Shown in pieces: positions 5,101 to 6,310 of a DNA stretch of 6,310 nucleotides. Where the stretch lies: the NCBI GenBank assembly GCA_017481185.1, contig JAFUPO010000387.1, forward strand, positions 1 through 6,310. The letters run 5' to 3'. The notes below the pieces were generated by a model. It saw only the letters and a list, made by a program, of their open reading frames with translations, was not told the origin of the DNA and did not search any database. The position numbers were made by a program, and so were the translations under genes. Numbering within the stretch: position 1 is the first letter of the stretch; the number at the start of each line of letters is the position of its first letter. This DNA is from Clostridia bacterium. GTDB lineage: Bacteria > Bacillota_A > Clostridia > Christensenellales > Aristaeellaceae.

Positions 5101-6310
5101 TTATAAGGGGCAATCCCTGTTCAGATCCTGATGGGTGTAAGCCAGCTCCCCGCGGGCCACGGCCGCCACGGTTTGCCCATGGCCAATGAGCTTGTATTTG
5201 TAGGTGCACAGGCCCTCCAGGCCCATGGGGCCCCGGGCGTGGATCTTGCCGGTGGCGATGCCCACCTCCGCCCCGAAGCCGTAGCGGAAGCCATCGGCAA
5301 AGCGGGTAGAGCAGTTCACGTACACGCCTGCGCTGTCCACTCGGTTGGTGAAGGTGCGGGCAGCCGTTTCATCCTGGGTCACAATGCAGTCTGTATGGCC
5401 GGAGCCATATTGGTTGATGTGGTGGATGGCATCATCCAGCGAATCAACGATCCGGATAGAAAGGATGTAGTCCAGATACTCGGCGCCCCAGTCCCCCGCG
5501 GTGGCGGCTTCCACATCAATGATTTGCCGGGTTCTTTCGCAGCCCAGAAGCTTTACATGGGGCAGGGTTTCTTTTAGTTCCGGCAGGAAAGCAGGCGCAA
5601 TGGCCTCATGAACCAGCAGAGTCTCCATGGCGTTGCACACGGCTACGGCCTGGGTTTTGCTGTCCACAGAAACGGCCACAGCTTCTTTCAGGTCAGCCTG
5701 AGCATCCACATACACATGGCACACGCCGTCGGCATGGCCCAATACGGGGATGCGGCTGTTATCCATGATGTAGCGCACAAAGGCGTTGCTGCCACGAGGA
5801 ATGATCAGGTCGATGCAGTCGTCCATTTTCAGCATCTGGGAAACATCCTCGCGGCTTTCCATGAGCCCGGCCCAGCCCTCCACGAGCCCGGCGCCGTCAA
5901 TCAGCGCTTTGTGGAGAGCCCGGTTGGTGTTCAAAGCTTCACGGCCCCCCTTCAAAAGCACGGCGTTGCCGCTTTTCAGGCACAGGGAGGCGATCTGCAC
6001 CAGGGCGTCGGGGCGGCTTTCAAAGATTACGCCAATGACGCCGATGGGGCAGGAAACACGATAGAGCTCAAGGCCGGGCATCAATTCGCGGCTCAATTGG
6101 GTATGACCGATGGGATCCGGCAACTGGGCAAGGGAAACAAGCCCTTCCTGCACGGCGGTCAGCTTGCCTTCGTCAAACTTCAAACGCTTCAAGAGGGGCG
6201 CGGCCAGGCCCTCTTTTTCAGCGGCGGCCAAATCCAGCTTGTTGGCGGCAAAAATCGTTTCCTTCTGCGCCTCCAGGGTGTCGCGCATCCCCAGCAGGGC
6301 GCGGTTGCGC
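5101..6310 (-). CDS. proA: Glutamate-5-semialdehyde dehydrogenase (gamma-glutamyl phosphate reductase), 5' end outside window
   Basis: This enzyme reduces gamma-glutamyl phosphate with NADPH to glutamate-5-semialdehyde, the second step of proline synthesis from glutamate, in the cytoplasm. About 402 codons are visible. An ATG exists at 6288, but the frame stays open to the edge with RNRALLG before it, which matches the conserved ProA N-terminus, so the real start lies outside; usual length is about 415-420. Counting from that ATG, the catalytic cysteine is C218 in VCNAMETLLVH. Other hallmarks are CPIGVIGVIFESRPDA (80-95), LKSGNAVLLKGG (104-115), IDLIIPRGSN (159-168), VLGHADGVCHVYVD (182-195), GSGHTDCIVTQD and HARGPMGLEGL. 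The FESRPDALVQIASL, VLGHADG and CNAMETLLVH forms recall the ProA half of plant and animal P5CS. No proB is visible; it would be upstream, beyond the right edge. The stop lies three bases from the structured element. Confidence 0.97.
   Translation of the reverse strand, partial: RNRALLGMRDTLEAQKETIFAANKLDLAAAEKEGLAAPLLKRLKFDEGKLTAVQEGLVSLAQLPDPIGHTQLSRELMPGLELYRVSCPIGVIGVIFESRPDALVQIASLCLKSGNAVLLKGGREALNTNRALHKALIDGAGLVEGWAGLMESREDVSQMLKMDDCIDLIIPRGSNAFVRYIMDNSRIPVLGHADGVCHVYVDAQADLKEAVAVSVDSKTQAVAVCNAMETLLVHEAIAPAFLPELKETLPHVKLLGCERTRQIIDVEAATAGDWGAEYLDYILSIRIVDSLDDAIHHINQYGSGHTDCIVTQDETAARTFTNRVDSAGVYVNCSTRFADGFRYGFGAEVGIATGKIHARGPMGLEGLCTYKYKLIGHGQTVAAVARGELAYTHQDLNRDCPL

Noticed and set aside
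5131..5577. 148-codon plus-strand frame opposite proA
   Set aside because: It is a long open antisense frame caused by GC-rich codons in proA; the conserved motifs are all on the minus strand.

Overview
The window looks like chromosome from an endospore-forming Firmicute of class Clostridia, with moderate GC content. The evidence is a clear SpoIIID sporulation regulator, purine-rich Shine-Dalgarno sites ahead of the genes, a YesM/YesN-type two-component pair of the kind common in gut and soil Clostridia, and a clostridial-looking proline biosynthesis gene. No mobile-element protein, tRNA, rRNA or CRISPR array is visible.

Layout, left to right. Positions 1-21 hold the first seven codons of a minus-strand gene that runs off the left edge. 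Its start looks like a signal peptide. Positions 171-3493 hold a minus-strand operon: a membrane sensor histidine kinase (YesM type) followed, with a one-base TAATG overlap, by a response regulator with an AraC-type DNA-binding end (YesN type). A terminator hairpin and a spaced direct repeat lie between the regulator and the partial gene, which is a plausible target. Positions 3560-3826 hold spoIIID (minus), with a candidate sigma-E promoter upstream. Divergent from it, 4016-4843 (plus) encodes an exported 275-residue protein whose charged-residue pattern resembles the CYTH / triphosphate-tunnel fold. From 5101 to the right edge is proA (minus), missing only its extreme N-terminus. Its motifs are those of the ProA subgroup that resembles the C-terminal half of plant and animal P5CS.

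The most unusual part is the gap between the convergent genes (about 4850-5097). It is almost entirely foldable. Two copies of one 21-base hairpin sequence bound it, the left with a T tract on the minus strand and the right with a T tract on the plus strand. Its two ends are imperfect inverted copies of each other. Between them a 9-bp long-range helix encloses three adjacent hairpins, a four-way-junction layout, followed by a further hairpin. G-U wobbles favour the plus strand as the RNA strand. It could be a small structured RNA, a MITE-like repeat, or an elaborate shared 3' UTR and bidirectional terminator; the sequence alone does not decide.

The kinase and regulator probably sense an extracellular signal and switch on the neighbouring transport-type gene. 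SpoIIID would act in the mother cell during sporulation. ProA makes glutamate semialdehyde for proline. No direct functional link among these units is evident.
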